64,000 nt of DNA, from positions 1-64,000 of the forward strand of contig NZ_JYJB01000007.1 in NCBI RefSeq assembly GCF_000956475.1, read 5' to 3'. Under the pieces are notes generated by a model. The model saw only the letters and a program-made list of their open reading frames with translations. It was not told the DNA's origin and did not search any database. Source of the stretch: Microbacterium hydrocarbonoxydans. Its GTDB lineage: Bacteria > Actinomycetota > Actinomycetes > Actinomycetales > Microbacteriaceae. This document shows positions 36,915 to 45,923 of the stretch, one piece after another. Made by a program: the position numbers and the translations under genes. Numbering within the stretch: position 1 is the first letter of the stretch; the number at the start of each line of letters is the position of its first letter.

Positions 36915-37589
36915 ATGACTGATGCACAGGTGTCGCTCGATGAGCGACTCGGCCCCGTGAGCGTGGAGGGTTCGGCGCTCGCCGACCAGATCTTCGACAT
37001 CGTCGGCAACGCGATCGTCGAGGGAACGCTCGAGCCCGGCGAGAAGGTCAACGACAAGGAGCTCGCGGCAGCTCTCGGCATCTCGCGCACGCCCGTGCGC
37101 GAGGCCCTCCAGCGCCTGACATGGGTCGGTCTGGTCGAAGTCGCTCCCAGCCGCTACACCCGTGTCACCGAGATCACTGACGAGATGGTGAGCAGCACGC
37201 TCGAGTACATGGGCATGCAGGCCAGCGTCGCGTTGCAGCTCGCCATGCGTCGGATGGATGCCGATGAGCTCGCGGAGGCGGTGGAACTCCTCGACCATGT
37301 CATCGCCGCGACCGAAGCCGACGATGCAGAAGCCATGATGAACGAGTCGCTCGTGCTGCTCGAGTACCTCGTCGGCAAGAGCGCGAATCCGGTCTTCTCG
37401 GCGATGATGGCCGAGACCAGTCTTCTCGTGGCTCGAAACCTGCGCCACCTGCACCCTGAAGAGGGCTCGTCCGAGCACCGTCTCGAGTGCTTCCGCGAGA
37501 TGCGCGCCGCCATGCTCGCCGGCGACGCGGATGCTGCGGAGAAGTGGTTCCGCAGACAGCACGGCATCGGCGTCGACACCTCCCTCTGA
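36915..37589 (+). CDS. GntR-family regulator (FCD type)
   Basis: This 224-residue protein has an N-terminal winged helix (ALADQIFDIVGNAIVEGTLEPGEKVNDKELAAALGISRTPVREALQRL in parts) and a C-terminal FCD-like helical domain that in relatives binds small organic acids or sugars. The ATG at 36915 has only a weak ribosome-binding site. The 285-base gap before it holds no gene I can see. There is no obvious neighbouring target; the receptor-channel pair downstream is 127 bases away. Confidence 0.9.
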   Translation: MTDAQVSLDERLGPVSVEGSALADQIFDIVGNAIVEGTLEPGEKVNDKELAAALGISRTPVREALQRLTWVGLVEVAPSRYTRVTEITDEMVSSTLEYMGMQASVALQLAMRRMDADELAEAVELLDHVIAATEADDAEAMMNESLVLLEYLVGKSANPVFSAMMAETSLLVARNLRHLHPEEGSSEHRLECFREMRAAMLAGDADAAEKWFRRQHGIGVDTSL

Positions 37590-37716
37590 GCCGCCCCCCC
37601 GGCTCTCACCCCGCCTGCGGAGCTGTTCGTCCTGCCGCGCCCAGCCCTAGACGCGAAGACCGCCACATCGATATGTTCGATGCGGGGACGCGGAACTCAT
37701 GCGTGGCGGAGGGCAC

Positions 37717-39876
37717 ATGACGGACACGAGCGAGCGGATCAGCGGCACCCGAGAACGAGGATGGCGGCGCCTGCGCCGGCCGGGGCTGAGCATCCAGTCC
37801 AAGCTCCTCATCATGCTCCTGGCGGTGAGTCTGCTCTCGTCGATCGTCGTGGGCGCGATCGGATTTCTGAACGGACGGCAGTCGCTGCACGCCGCGGCGG
37901 TCGATCAGCTCATCACGATCCGCTCGATGCGCGCGGCTGAGGTCGTCGAGGCGCTCGACGACGTCAAGGAGTCGGCGTCTCTCAACTCGCGCAACCTCAG
38001 CGCGCAGACGCTGTCGAACGAGATGAACGCGGCGTTCGACGAGCTCCAGCAGCAGCAGATCAGCGAGGAGCAGCAGGCGCAGCTCGAGTCGTACTACGCC
38101 GACACCTTCGTGCCCGAGCTCGAGAAGCGCACCGGCGACGATTACGGCACCAAGGCCTTCATCCCCGAATCCAACGCCGGGAAGTATCTGCAACTGCACT
38201 ACTCGACCAGGAACCAGGATTTCGACGCCGACTACGACACGCTGCTCACCGCGAACGACGCCGGTGACGGCACGACCTACTCGGCGATGGCCGATCGGTA
38301 CGGCGACTACTTCACGAGGCTGATCGACCGGGCAGGCTACGAGGACGCACTGCTGCTCAACCTCGACGGCGACGTCGTGTTCTCGGCGTACAAGGGCGTC
38401 GATCTGGGCACCAACCTGAACACGGGGCCGTATCGTGACACGGCGTTCGCCGACGCCTACCGTGACGTCATCGCCACCAACTCCGTCGACAGCATCGAGA
38501 TGACCGACTTCGAGCGATGGATCCCGTCGTTCAATGTCCCGTCGATATGGGTGGTCTCTCCGGTCGGCAACGACAGCCGCATCACCGGCGCGATCGCCTT
38601 CCAGATCCCGATCGACAAGATCAACGGCGTCACGACGGGCCACGAGCAGTGGAAGAGCGAAGGCCTCGGCGACACGGGCGAGGTCTACCTCGTCGGTCGC
38701 GACGACCTGATGCGCAGCACGGCGCGCCTGCTCGAGGAAGATCCGGAGGAGTACCACAGGCGACTCATCAGCGGAGGCATCGCGCCGTCGATCGCCGATC
38801 GCATCGTCAAAGTCGGAGGGACCGTCCTGCTGCAGCCCGTCACCACCAAAGCGGTGGCGGATGCGCAGGCGGGCAAGAGCGGCACGACCGAGGGACGCGA
38901 CTTCATCGGCGGCGACAGCCTCACCGCCTACGCACCCCTGGAGGTCGAAGGCCTCGACTGGGTGATCATCGCCCGCATCGACTCCGCCGAGGCATTCGCG
39001 CCGGTCGCCGACTTCACCCGCACCGTGCTGCTGTCGCTGCTCGGCATCCTGCTCGCCGTCTCGCTGCTCTCGCTGCTGCTGGCGCAGGTGTTCACCAGGC
39101 CCATCAACCGCCTGGTCGGCGCCGTGCACCGAGTCGCCGAAGGCGACCTCGACGTGCAGGTGCCGCACTCCTCGCGCGACGAGTTCGGCGACCTCGGCAG
39201 CGCCTTCAACGACATGGCCTCGAGCCTGCGGATCAAGCAGCAGCTGATCGACGAGCAGCAGATCGAGAACGAGAAGCTGCTTCTCACGCTCATGCCCGAG
39301 AGCGTCGCCACGAAGTACAAGAAGGGCGAGGAGGCGATCTCGGAGGCGCACGAGAACGTGTCGGTGGTCTTCGCCGAGGTGGTCGGCCTCGACGATCTGG
39401 CTCGCGGGCTGAGCAGCGACGAGGAGATCGCACTGCTCAACACGCTCATGCGGGGGTTCGACGAAGCGGCCGAGAAGGCGGGCGTCGAGAAGGTGCGCAC
39501 ACTGCGCGGCGGGTACCTGGCGTCGTCCGGCCTCGTGGTGCCTCGCGTCGACAACATCCGCCGCAGCGTCGAGTTCGCTCGCAGCCTGCTCGGAGTCATC
39601 GAGCGGTTCAACTCGCAGAACGGCACGCAGATCTCGCTCAGAGCCGGCGTCGACACGGGCACCGTGACCAGCGGTCTCGTGGGTCGCACCAGCCTCGCGT
39701 ACGACCTCTGGGGCGACGCGGTGAACCTCGCCTATCGCGTCAGATCCGTCACCGGCGAGCCCGGCATCTACGTCAGCCAGACCGTGCGCGACCGCACGCA
39801 GGAGCTGGTGACCTACGTCGAAGCCGGGACGGTGGAGTCGCAGGGCCGCACCGAGACCGTCTGGAAGGTGGCCTGA
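37717..39876 (+). CDS. dCache-HAMP receptor with degenerate class III cyclase domain
   Basis: This 719-residue membrane protein has helix 1 at residues 30-51, a large extracellular double-Cache-like sensor domain (about 52-436), helix 2 at 437-458, a HAMP linker (459-510) and a C-terminal adenylate/guanylate cyclase homology domain. In the cyclase domain the first metal aspartate is glutamate (FAE, Glu554) and the second is glycine (LRGGY, Gly598, where IGDAY is usual). The transition-state Asn670 and Arg674 are kept (VNLAYRV). Normal catalysis is therefore doubtful. The ATG has GGAGGG close upstream. Its stop is one base before an MscS gene with a cNMP-binding-like domain, so the two work together. 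Confidence 0.88.
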   Translation: MTDTSERISGTRERGWRRLRRPGLSIQSKLLIMLLAVSLLSSIVVGAIGFLNGRQSLHAAAVDQLITIRSMRAAEVVEALDDVKESASLNSRNLSAQTLSNEMNAAFDELQQQQISEEQQAQLESYYADTFVPELEKRTGDDYGTKAFIPESNAGKYLQLHYSTRNQDFDADYDTLLTANDAGDGTTYSAMADRYGDYFTRLIDRAGYEDALLLNLDGDVVFSAYKGVDLGTNLNTGPYRDTAFADAYRDVIATNSVDSIEMTDFERWIPSFNVPSIWVVSPVGNDSRITGAIAFQIPIDKINGVTTGHEQWKSEGLGDTGEVYLVGRDDLMRSTARLLEEDPEEYHRRLISGGIAPSIADRIVKVGGTVLLQPVTTKAVADAQAGKSGTTEGRDFIGGDSLTAYAPLEVEGLDWVIIARIDSAEAFAPVADFTRTVLLSLLGILLAVSLLSLLLAQVFTRPINRLVGAVHRVAEGDLDVQVPHSSRDEFGDLGSAFNDMASSLRIKQQLIDEQQIENEKLLLTLMPESVATKYKKGEEAISEAHENVSVVFAEVVGLDDLARGLSSDEEIALLNTLMRGFDEAAEKAGVEKVRTLRGGYLASSGLVVPRVDNIRRSVEFARSLLGVIERFNSQNGTQISLRAGVDTGTVTSGLVGRTSLAYDLWGDAVNLAYRVRSVTGEPGIYVSQTVRDRTQELVTYVEAGTVESQGRTETVWKVA

Positions 39877-39877
39877 C

Positions 39878-41302
39878 ATGGCCGAGGCGTTCCAGGACGG
39901 CTGGGCCTGGTGGGTGATCGCGCTCGCCGTCGGCGTGCCCGTGCTCCTGGTGATCCTCACCGAGGCCATCGGCGCATTGAGCAGACGGGGGAACCCGGTG
40001 GCCAAGCCGCTGCGGATGCTGCGCAACTGGGTGGTCCCGGTCGGAGCCCTCTTCGCGCTGCTCGCGTTCGCGATCCAGTCGCCCGCCGACCGGGTGTGGG
40101 TGCGGGTGGTCGCGACCGTGTTCGGCTTCCTCGTGATCCTGCTCGTGCTGTCGGCGTTCAACGTGGCGCTGTTCGCGAACGCGACGCCCGGCACCTGGCG
40201 CGAGCGGATCCCGTCGATCTTCGTGGAGATCGCCCGCCTTACGCTCGTCGTGATCGGGCTCGCCCTGCTGTTCTCCTGGGTGTGGGACGCCGACGTCGGC
40301 GGCCTGTTCACGGCGCTCGGCGTCGGATCCATCGTGATCGGCCTGGCCCTGCAGAATGCGGTCGGGGGTGTGATCTCGGGGCTCCTGCTGCTGTTCGAGC
40401 AGCCGTTCAAGATCGGCGACTGGCTCGACACCGGCGGCGTGAAGGGCCGGGTCGTCGAGGTGAACTGGCGCGCCGTGCACATCGACACCGGATCCGGCAT
40501 CCAGATCGTCCCGAACTCCAACCTCTCGGGCGCATCCTTCACCAACATGAGCCAGCCCGACGGACCGTACTCCGCCGAGACGGAGGTGAAGTTCTCGACC
40601 GACGATCCGCCGCACGAGGTGATGGCGCTGCTTCTCGAGACGGCCGATGCCCTTCCGATGCGGATGCCGGGAGAGCGGGCGTCGGTGCAGTACTCGGGCG
40701 CGGGCGCCTACGGAGTCTCCATCCCGGTCGCCGCCCCTGCTGACGCCGCCCGCGCGCTGTCGATGTATCTGTCGTGGCTCTGGTACGCCGCACGTCGGCG
40801 CCGGTTCGCGCTCGACGGGGACTCGACCGATCCGCTCGCCGAACCGCAGGTGCTCGCCGCGGCGCTGGCCGAGATCGCGCCGACGCTCCACCTGCGCGAA
40901 GACGATGCCGAGGCACTGCGTTCGACCGCGCACCTCGAGCGCTACGGGGTGGGAGAGGTCGTGCTCCCGAGCGGCGTCGTGCCCGACGAGGTGCGCGTGG
41001 TGCTGTCGGGTCGGGCGCTGCTGTCGCTGGAGGCCGACGGCGGACGGATCGAGGTGGGAGCGACGGAGAAGGGCGAGATGATCGGGCAGACCGCTCTGAC
41101 CCGTGAGCGCACCAAGGTCGTGACGATCGCCGGCGAGATCCTGACCGTCGTGGTGCTGCCGTTGAACACCGTCGACGAGCTGATCAGGACACGTCCGCGG
41201 CTGGCGGCCGAGATCGGCGAGTCGCTCGAACTCAAGCGCACTCAGGCGGAAGCGCGGCTCTCGGAGCTGGGCATCGCGAAAGGCGGCATCCGCGGGCTCT
41301 GA
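39878..41302 (+). CDS. MscS-type channel with C-terminal cyclic-nucleotide-binding-like domain
   Basis: This 474-residue protein combines membrane helices (about residues 8-145), the MscS pore and beta domain (LGVGSIVIGLALQNAVGGVI and EQPFKIGDWL) and a C-terminal CNBD/Crp-like domain (about 330-460). The CNBD phosphate cassette is GEMIGQTALTRERT: the arginine (Arg411) that holds the phosphate is present, but the glutamate that binds the ribose is Gln404. It follows the receptor gene by one base. The likely job is a channel gated by membrane tension, the receptor, or a nucleotide-like ligand. Confidence 0.9.
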   Translation: MAEAFQDGWAWWVIALAVGVPVLLVILTEAIGALSRRGNPVAKPLRMLRNWVVPVGALFALLAFAIQSPADRVWVRVVATVFGFLVILLVLSAFNVALFANATPGTWRERIPSIFVEIARLTLVVIGLALLFSWVWDADVGGLFTALGVGSIVIGLALQNAVGGVISGLLLLFEQPFKIGDWLDTGGVKGRVVEVNWRAVHIDTGSGIQIVPNSNLSGASFTNMSQPDGPYSAETEVKFSTDDPPHEVMALLLETADALPMRMPGERASVQYSGAGAYGVSIPVAAPADAARALSMYLSWLWYAARRRRFALDGDSTDPLAEPQVLAAALAEIAPTLHLREDDAEALRSTAHLERYGVGEVVLPSGVVPDEVRVVLSGRALLSLEADGGRIEVGATEKGEMIGQTALTRERTKVVTIAGEILTVVVLPLNTVDELIRTRPRLAAEIGESLELKRTQAEARLSELGIAKGGIRGL

Positions 41303-41320
41303 GTGGACCGCAGGCCCGGG

Positions 41321-42028
41321 TCAGGCGACGGATGCCGTGACGCGGGCCTCGCGGCGGCGCCCGATCCACACGACGCCCGCCGCCACCGCGAGGATCGCGA
41401 TGGCGATGCCGACCACGTAGCCGGCCACGCCGACGTATCCGCCAGGGATGAAGTGCGGGTTCAGGAACGGGTACGGGTACCACCAGTGATCGCCGGTGTT
41501 CGGAGCGATGATGAAGTCTGCGCGGATCAGCGTGTACACGACCCACACGATCGGGAACGCAGCGGCGATCAGCACCCGGTTCCACGGCATCGCCCGGTGG
41601 CGCGGGGCGAACAGGACGTCGGCGAGGAGGAACGCCGGGATCACGACGTGCAGCACCTCGTTCGACCACCACACGGTCTGGCCCTGCGGAAGCGCGTAGC
41701 CGCGCAGGAGCAGGTTGTAGACGATGCCGGTGACGATCATGTAGGTGCTCGCGCACACCAGAAGCGTCGCGAGCCAGGTCGGTTCGCGGTCAGCGTCGCG
41801 GCCGGCCGTCCACGCCCAGATCGCGGCGATCGCGAGCGCGACGGCGGCCAGCACGTTCGACTCGATGGTGAAGAAACTGAAGAAGTTGGTGAGGACGGTG
41901 GGGATGTGGCCGCCCCACTCGGTCTGCGATTCGCCGGCATTGCGCAGGGTCTGCGACAGCTGGGCGATGATCGCGGCCGTGCCGAGAACGGCCGCCGCCA
42001 GGCGTGCAAAGGGCCACCACTTCGTCAT
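41321..42028 (-). CDS. Pr6Pr-family membrane protein
   Basis: This 235-residue protein has six or seven hydrophobic helices and matches the Pr6Pr group of actinobacterial membrane proteins, seen in NFFSFFTIESNVL, VVWVVYTLIRAD-like and WYPYPFLNPHFIPGGY. Its function is unknown; related eukaryotic FAR-17a/AIG1 proteins hydrolyse lipid esters, but the link is only structural. Convergent with the MscS gene, 18 bases apart. Confidence 0.85.
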   Translation of the reverse strand: MTKWWPFARLAAAVLGTAAIIAQLSQTLRNAGESQTEWGGHIPTVLTNFFSFFTIESNVLAAVALAIAAIWAWTAGRDADREPTWLATLLVCASTYMIVTGIVYNLLLRGYALPQGQTVWWSNEVLHVVIPAFLLADVLFAPRHRAMPWNRVLIAAAFPIVWVVYTLIRADFIIAPNTGDHWWYPYPFLNPHFIPGGYVGVAGYVVGIAIAILAVAAGVVWIGRRREARVTASVA

Positions 42029-42111
42029 GTCTACCTCCGGAAGCTCACTCTAGCGGTGGGGTCCCGGCGGGGGAGGAGGCCGCGCAGAACGGGCCGTGTC
42101 GGGGCCTTCGG

Positions 42112-42181
42112 TAGGATGGAAAGGCCCGAAGAGGGCCAGCTCATCAGCCGGTGCAAACCCGGCGAAAGCAAGGGGGTCTCC
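42112..42181 (+). promoter_or_regulatory. purA promoter and structured leader
   Basis: TAGGAT at 42112-42117 resembles a -10 element. The leader that follows can form a hairpin of GGCCC (42123-42127) with GGGCC (42133-42137) and a second of GCCGG (42147-42151) with CCGGC (42159-42163), then AAGGGGG as the ribosome-binding site. I cannot match it to a known riboswitch. Confidence 0.4.
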
Positions 42182-42182
42182 C

Positions 42183-43469
42183 ATGCCAGGAATCGTTATC
42201 GTCGGCGTCCAGTGGGGCGATGAGGGCAAGGGCAAGGCCACAGACCTGCTCGGCGAGCGCACCGACTGGGTCGTCAAGTTCAACGGCGGCAACAACGCCG
42301 GCCACACGGTCGTCGTCGGCGACGAGAAGTACGCGCTGCACCTGCTGCCCTCCGGCATCCTCTCCCCGGGCGTGACTCCGGTGATCGGCAACGGCGTCGT
42401 GATCGACCTCGAGGTGCTGTTCAGCGAGCTCGAGGCGCTGAGCGCCCGCGGCATCGACATCTCGCGTCTGAAGGTCAGCGCGAACGCGCACATCATCACG
42501 CAGTACCACCGCACGCTCGACAAGGTCACAGAGCGCTTCCTCGGCAAGCGCAACATCGGCACCACGGGTCGCGGCATCGGCCCGGCCTACGCCGACAAGA
42601 TCAATCGCGTCGGCATCCGCGTGCAGGACCTCTTCGACGAGAACATCCTCCGCCAGAAGGTCGACGGCGCGCTCGACCAGAAGAACCACCTGCTGGTGAA
42701 GGTCTTCAACCGCCGTGCCGTGACCGTCGACGAGATCGTCGAAGAGCTGCTCGTCTACGCCGAGCGTCTGCGTCCGATGGTCGCCGACACCGGTCACCTC
42801 ATCGCCGAGGCTCTCGGCCGAGGCGAGGTCGTCGTCTTCGAGGGCGGCCAGGCGACCATGCTCGACATCGACCACGGCACCTACCCCTTCGTCACTTCGT
42901 CGACCGCGACGGCGGCGGGCGCGGCATCCGGCTCGGGCGTCGGCCCCGGGTCGCTCGACCGCATCGTCGGCATCGTGAAGGCGTACACGACGCGCGTGGG
43001 CTCGGGCCCCTTCCCGACCGAGCTGTTCGACGAGCAGGGCGAGTGGTTGCGCAAGCAGGGCTTCGAGTTCGGCACCACGACCGGCCGCCCGCGTCGCGTC
43101 GGCTGGTACGACGCCCCGATCACGCGCTACGCGACCCGCATCAACGGCATCACCGACCTCGTGCTCACCAAGCTCGACATCCTGACCGGCCTCGAGCAGG
43201 TGCCAGTCTGCGTGGCCTACGACGTCGATGGCGTGCGCTTCGACGAGGTGCCGGTCAACCAGACCGAGTTCCACCACGCGACGCCGATCCTGGAGTACTT
43301 CCCCGGCTGGAGCGAGGACATCTCGACGGCTCGCACCTTCGAGGACCTGCCGCAGAGCGCTCAGGACTACGTGCTCGCGCTCGAGAAGATGAGCAACACG
43401 CGCATCTCGGTGATCGGCGTCGGCCCCGAGCGCGATCAGGTCATCGTCCGTCACGACCTGCTCGACTGA
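42183..43469 (+). CDS. purA: Adenylosuccinate synthetase
   Basis: PurA joins IMP and aspartate with GTP hydrolysis, the first step from IMP to AMP. The 428-residue protein has the N-terminal P-loop-like [11 protein letters not shown], the IMP-binding [21 protein letters not shown] and the C-terminal VGPERDQVI segment. AAGGGGG lies six bases before the ATG. A structured leader precedes it and an 80-base palindrome follows. It stands apart from other purine genes, which is usual for purA. Confidence 0.97.
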   Translation: MPGIVIVGVQWGDEGKGKATDLLGERTDWVVKFNGGNNAGHTVVVGDEKYALHLLPSGILSPGVTPVIGNGVVIDLEVLFSELEALSARGIDISRLKVSANAHIITQYHRTLDKVTERFLGKRNIGTTGRGIGPAYADKINRVGIRVQDLFDENILRQKVDGALDQKNHLLVKVFNRRAVTVDEIVEELLVYAERLRPMVADTGHLIAEALGRGEVVVFEGGQATMLDIDHGTYPFVTSSTATAAGAASGSGVGPGSLDRIVGIVKAYTTRVGSGPFPTELFDEQGEWLRKQGFEFGTTTGRPRRVGWYDAPITRYATRINGITDLVLTKLDILTGLEQVPVCVAYDVDGVRFDEVPVNQTEFHHATPILEYFPGWSEDISTARTFEDLPQSAQDYVLALEKMSNTRISVIGVGPERDQVIVRHDLLD

Positions 43470-43477
43470 GCGCGCCA

Positions 43478-43555
43478 CGAGTGCACGGGCTGTTGCCCAG
43501 TGCACGGGCTATCGACGTCGATAAAGCGTGCACTCGACGGCAAGTCGTGCACTCG
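43478..43555. repeat. Cruciform-like palindrome with four GTGCAC sites
   Basis: A nested inverted repeat spans 78 bases. The outer arms CGAGTGCACG (43478) and CGTGCACTCG (43546) are exact, TTGCC and GGCAA lie inside them, AGTGCAC (43499) and GTGCACT (43528) pair next, and the perfect palindrome TATCGACGTCGATA (43510-43523) forms the centre. It starts nine bases after the purA stop and ends just before the next gene's ribosome-binding site. It may be a REP-like element, a terminator or a binding site. Confidence 0.8.
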
Positions 43556-43572
43556 GGGAGAGGGGATGCCGC

Positions 43573-44748
43573 ATGACGCGGTTCTGGCTCGGCGGCTACG
43601 GCCCCGCGATGGAGGGCACGGCCGAGGGCATCGGACTCCTCGCGGGAGATGCGGGCGCCGAGACCGCGCTGAGCTACCGCGGAGCCGTGACAAGAACTCC
43701 GTCGCCGTCGTGGCTGGCGCAGCATCCGACTCTCGACGTCGTCTACGCGGCTCTCGAGGACGATGCGGCGGTGCAGGCCTTCGCACGCAGCGGCGAGTCG
43801 ACGCTGACCCCGCTCGACGAGCCGGTCGAGGCGGGAAAGTACGTCTGCCACCTCGCGGTCGCGCCCTCGGGGCGCTACCTGATCGCGAGCTGCTACGGAG
43901 ACGGGCGGGTGGTGCGCATCGGGATCGACGGCGCTGGTCGCCTGGTTGCGGATGCCGCGAACAAGGCTGCCGAGCTGCGCGCTGCCCTGCTCGGCGAGCC
44001 GCTGCAAGACACGGCAGTGCCCGCGGGCACCGGGGTCGCGGCCAAGGATCCGTACGCTTCGCGCCCCATGCCCGCTCCAGAAGGCGCGGCTGCGCCGCCT
44101 GGAGCCTCGGGGCACGGGGACCCTGGCTCAGCGGCCGAAGAGGGTGCCCGCGAATCGCACGCGCACGCCGCGGCGTTCCTCGCCGACGGTCGGATCGCGA
44201 CGACAGACCTCGGGTTCGACGTGGTGCGGATCTGGCGGCCGACCGCATCCGGGCTGACGCTCGATCACGAGGTGGTGCTGCCGAAGGGCACGGGACCGCG
44301 GCACATGGTCGTGCATCCCAGCGGGCATCTGCACGTGGTCACCGAGTACTCGTGCGAGGTCTTCACGCTCGCCGCCCGCCCCGACGGCACCTGGGCCGTC
44401 GTCTCATCGGTGCTCTCGAGCCCGATCGCCGAGATCGGCGTCGACTTCCCGGCCGAACTCGCCCGCACCCGCGACGGGCAGTTCATGTACACGGCGCTGC
44501 GCGGAAGCAACACCATCGCCGCGTTGCGGGTCCGAGGCGCCGGAGAGACCCTCGAGCCGATCGCGCTCGCCGACTCGGGCGTCGACTGGCCGCGGCACCA
44601 TCTCGTGCACGAGGGCAAGCTGCTCGTCGCGGGTCAGCGCTCCGACACGATCAGCCTGATCGATCTCGATGAGCGCACCGGGGCGCCCCTCGGCATCCGT
44701 CATCAGGCCGACGTGCCGACGCCGACGCACTTCCTGCCGGTGCGCTGA
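43573..44748 (+). CDS. Lactonase-family beta-propeller protein
   Basis: This 391-residue protein resembles the cytoplasmic 6-phosphogluconolactonase/3-carboxymuconate cyclase (Pgl, Lactonase) family of seven-bladed propellers: FWLGGYG near the start, HPTLDVVYA, GPRHMVVHPSG and DWPRHHLVHEGKLLVAGQ. A Pro/Ala/Gly-rich insertion of some 60 residues (about 145-205) is unusual for the family and probably a loop. GAGAGGGG precedes the ATG. No pentose phosphate gene is nearby, so the substrate is open. Confidence 0.85.
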   Translation: MTRFWLGGYGPAMEGTAEGIGLLAGDAGAETALSYRGAVTRTPSPSWLAQHPTLDVVYAALEDDAAVQAFARSGESTLTPLDEPVEAGKYVCHLAVAPSGRYLIASCYGDGRVVRIGIDGAGRLVADAANKAAELRAALLGEPLQDTAVPAGTGVAAKDPYASRPMPAPEGAAAPPGASGHGDPGSAAEEGARESHAHAAAFLADGRIATTDLGFDVVRIWRPTASGLTLDHEVVLPKGTGPRHMVVHPSGHLHVVTEYSCEVFTLAARPDGTWAVVSSVLSSPIAEIGVDFPAELARTRDGQFMYTALRGSNTIAALRVRGAGETLEPIALADSGVDWPRHHLVHEGKLLVAGQRSDTISLIDLDERTGAPLGIRHQADVPTPTHFLPVR

Positions 44749-44759
44749 CCCCAGCCCCC

Positions 44760-45857
44760 TCAGGCGGCGACCGCCGGCGAGGCCGGCTGAGCAGCGAACA
44801 GCCGGTCGACGACGAACGCCGCGTCGCGACCCATCCCCATGAGGGTCGGCGACGCCACGGAGTACTGGAACGGCAGCCCCAGGAACGCCAGCCCCGGCAC
44901 TGCGGTCGCCAGACCCCGTTCATGCGCTGGCCAGCCGTGCTCGTCGAGAGCGCCCGGGATGCCGATCATGTCGAACACGGGCAGCGAACCCGTGCACCAC
45001 ACGACGGTTGCGGCATCCACTCGCTCTCCGCCGTCGAGCACCGGCAGGCCGGCCTCGACCCCGACGACCCGGCCGACGTGGCGGATGCCCGCCTTCTCCA
45101 AGGTGGCCATGCGGTTGCGCACGAGATTGACGCCGTGCCCGCGATGCTCGTCGCGGAAACGCCTGCCCTTCTCGGTGTCGACCGTGGTGTTCACCAGCCG
45201 CCGGATGAAGATGCCCATGACGAGGTTGCCGATGGGCGTGTCGATGCGGCCTGGCACTTCGCCCGGATTGCGCCCGGCGATCACGGTCGGGTGACCGGCG
45301 GCCACCGCCTCGAGCGCGATGTCGGTGCCCGAGTTGCCCGCGCCGACGATGAGCACGGCGCCCGGCGCGAGGTCTTCAGGGCCTCGGTAGTCCAGCGAGT
45401 GGACCTGGCGGATTCCGGGATCGAGGTCGGCTGCGAAACCGGGAGTGATGGGACGGTGGTGAGCGCCGACCGCCACGATCACACGATCGGCGAGCACCTG
45501 GTCGCCGCTCGACAGCGCGAGCCGGAACCGGCTTGCCTCGACCGTCAGCCGCTCGACCCGCACAGAGGTGCGCACGGGGAGGTCGAAGGCGGCCGCGTAC
45601 CGCTCGAGGTAGTCGGCCAGCTGCGCACCCGTCGGGTAGGCGAAGAAGCCGACGCCGATCGGCAGCCCCGGCAGGCTCGCCCACCGCGGCGGCGTGAACA
45701 GGCGCAGCGAGTGGTAGCGCTCCCGCCAGGGGTCGCCGATGCGGGCGTGCGCGTCGAAGATCTCGAAGGCGATGCCGCGGTCGTGAGCGCGGCGGCCGGC
45801 GTGCAGCCCTGCCGCACCCGCTCCGATGATGGCCAGGTCGAGTGATGTCGTGGACAT
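44760..45857 (-). CDS. Flavin-dependent monooxygenase-like NAD(P)/FAD oxidoreductase
   Basis: This 365-residue protein has an FAD-binding GAGAAG motif (residues 12-17), a second nucleotide-binding GAGNSGTDIA, and the layout of class B flavin monooxygenase-like or YpdA-type oxidoreductases: SLRLFTPPRWASLPG and YPTGAQLADYLERYA. The FxGxxxHxxxW fingerprint of Baeyer-Villiger enzymes is not clearly present. It lies 66 bases downstream of a LuxR/TPR regulator on the same strand, which is its likely controller. Substrate unknown. Confidence 0.86.
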   Translation of the reverse strand: MSTTSLDLAIIGAGAAGLHAGRRAHDRGIAFEIFDAHARIGDPWRERYHSLRLFTPPRWASLPGLPIGVGFFAYPTGAQLADYLERYAAAFDLPVRTSVRVERLTVEASRFRLALSSGDQVLADRVIVAVGAHHRPITPGFAADLDPGIRQVHSLDYRGPEDLAPGAVLIVGAGNSGTDIALEAVAAGHPTVIAGRNPGEVPGRIDTPIGNLVMGIFIRRLVNTTVDTEKGRRFRDEHRGHGVNLVRNRMATLEKAGIRHVGRVVGVEAGLPVLDGGERVDAATVVWCTGSLPVFDMIGIPGALDEHGWPAHERGLATAVPGLAFLGLPFQYSVASPTLMGMGRDAAFVVDRLFAAQPASPAVAA

Positions 45858-45923
45858 GATTTCCTCCTTCCTGCAGACGCTACGGAGGGCGGGGCGGAGC
45901 CGGCATCGGCAGAAATGACCAAT

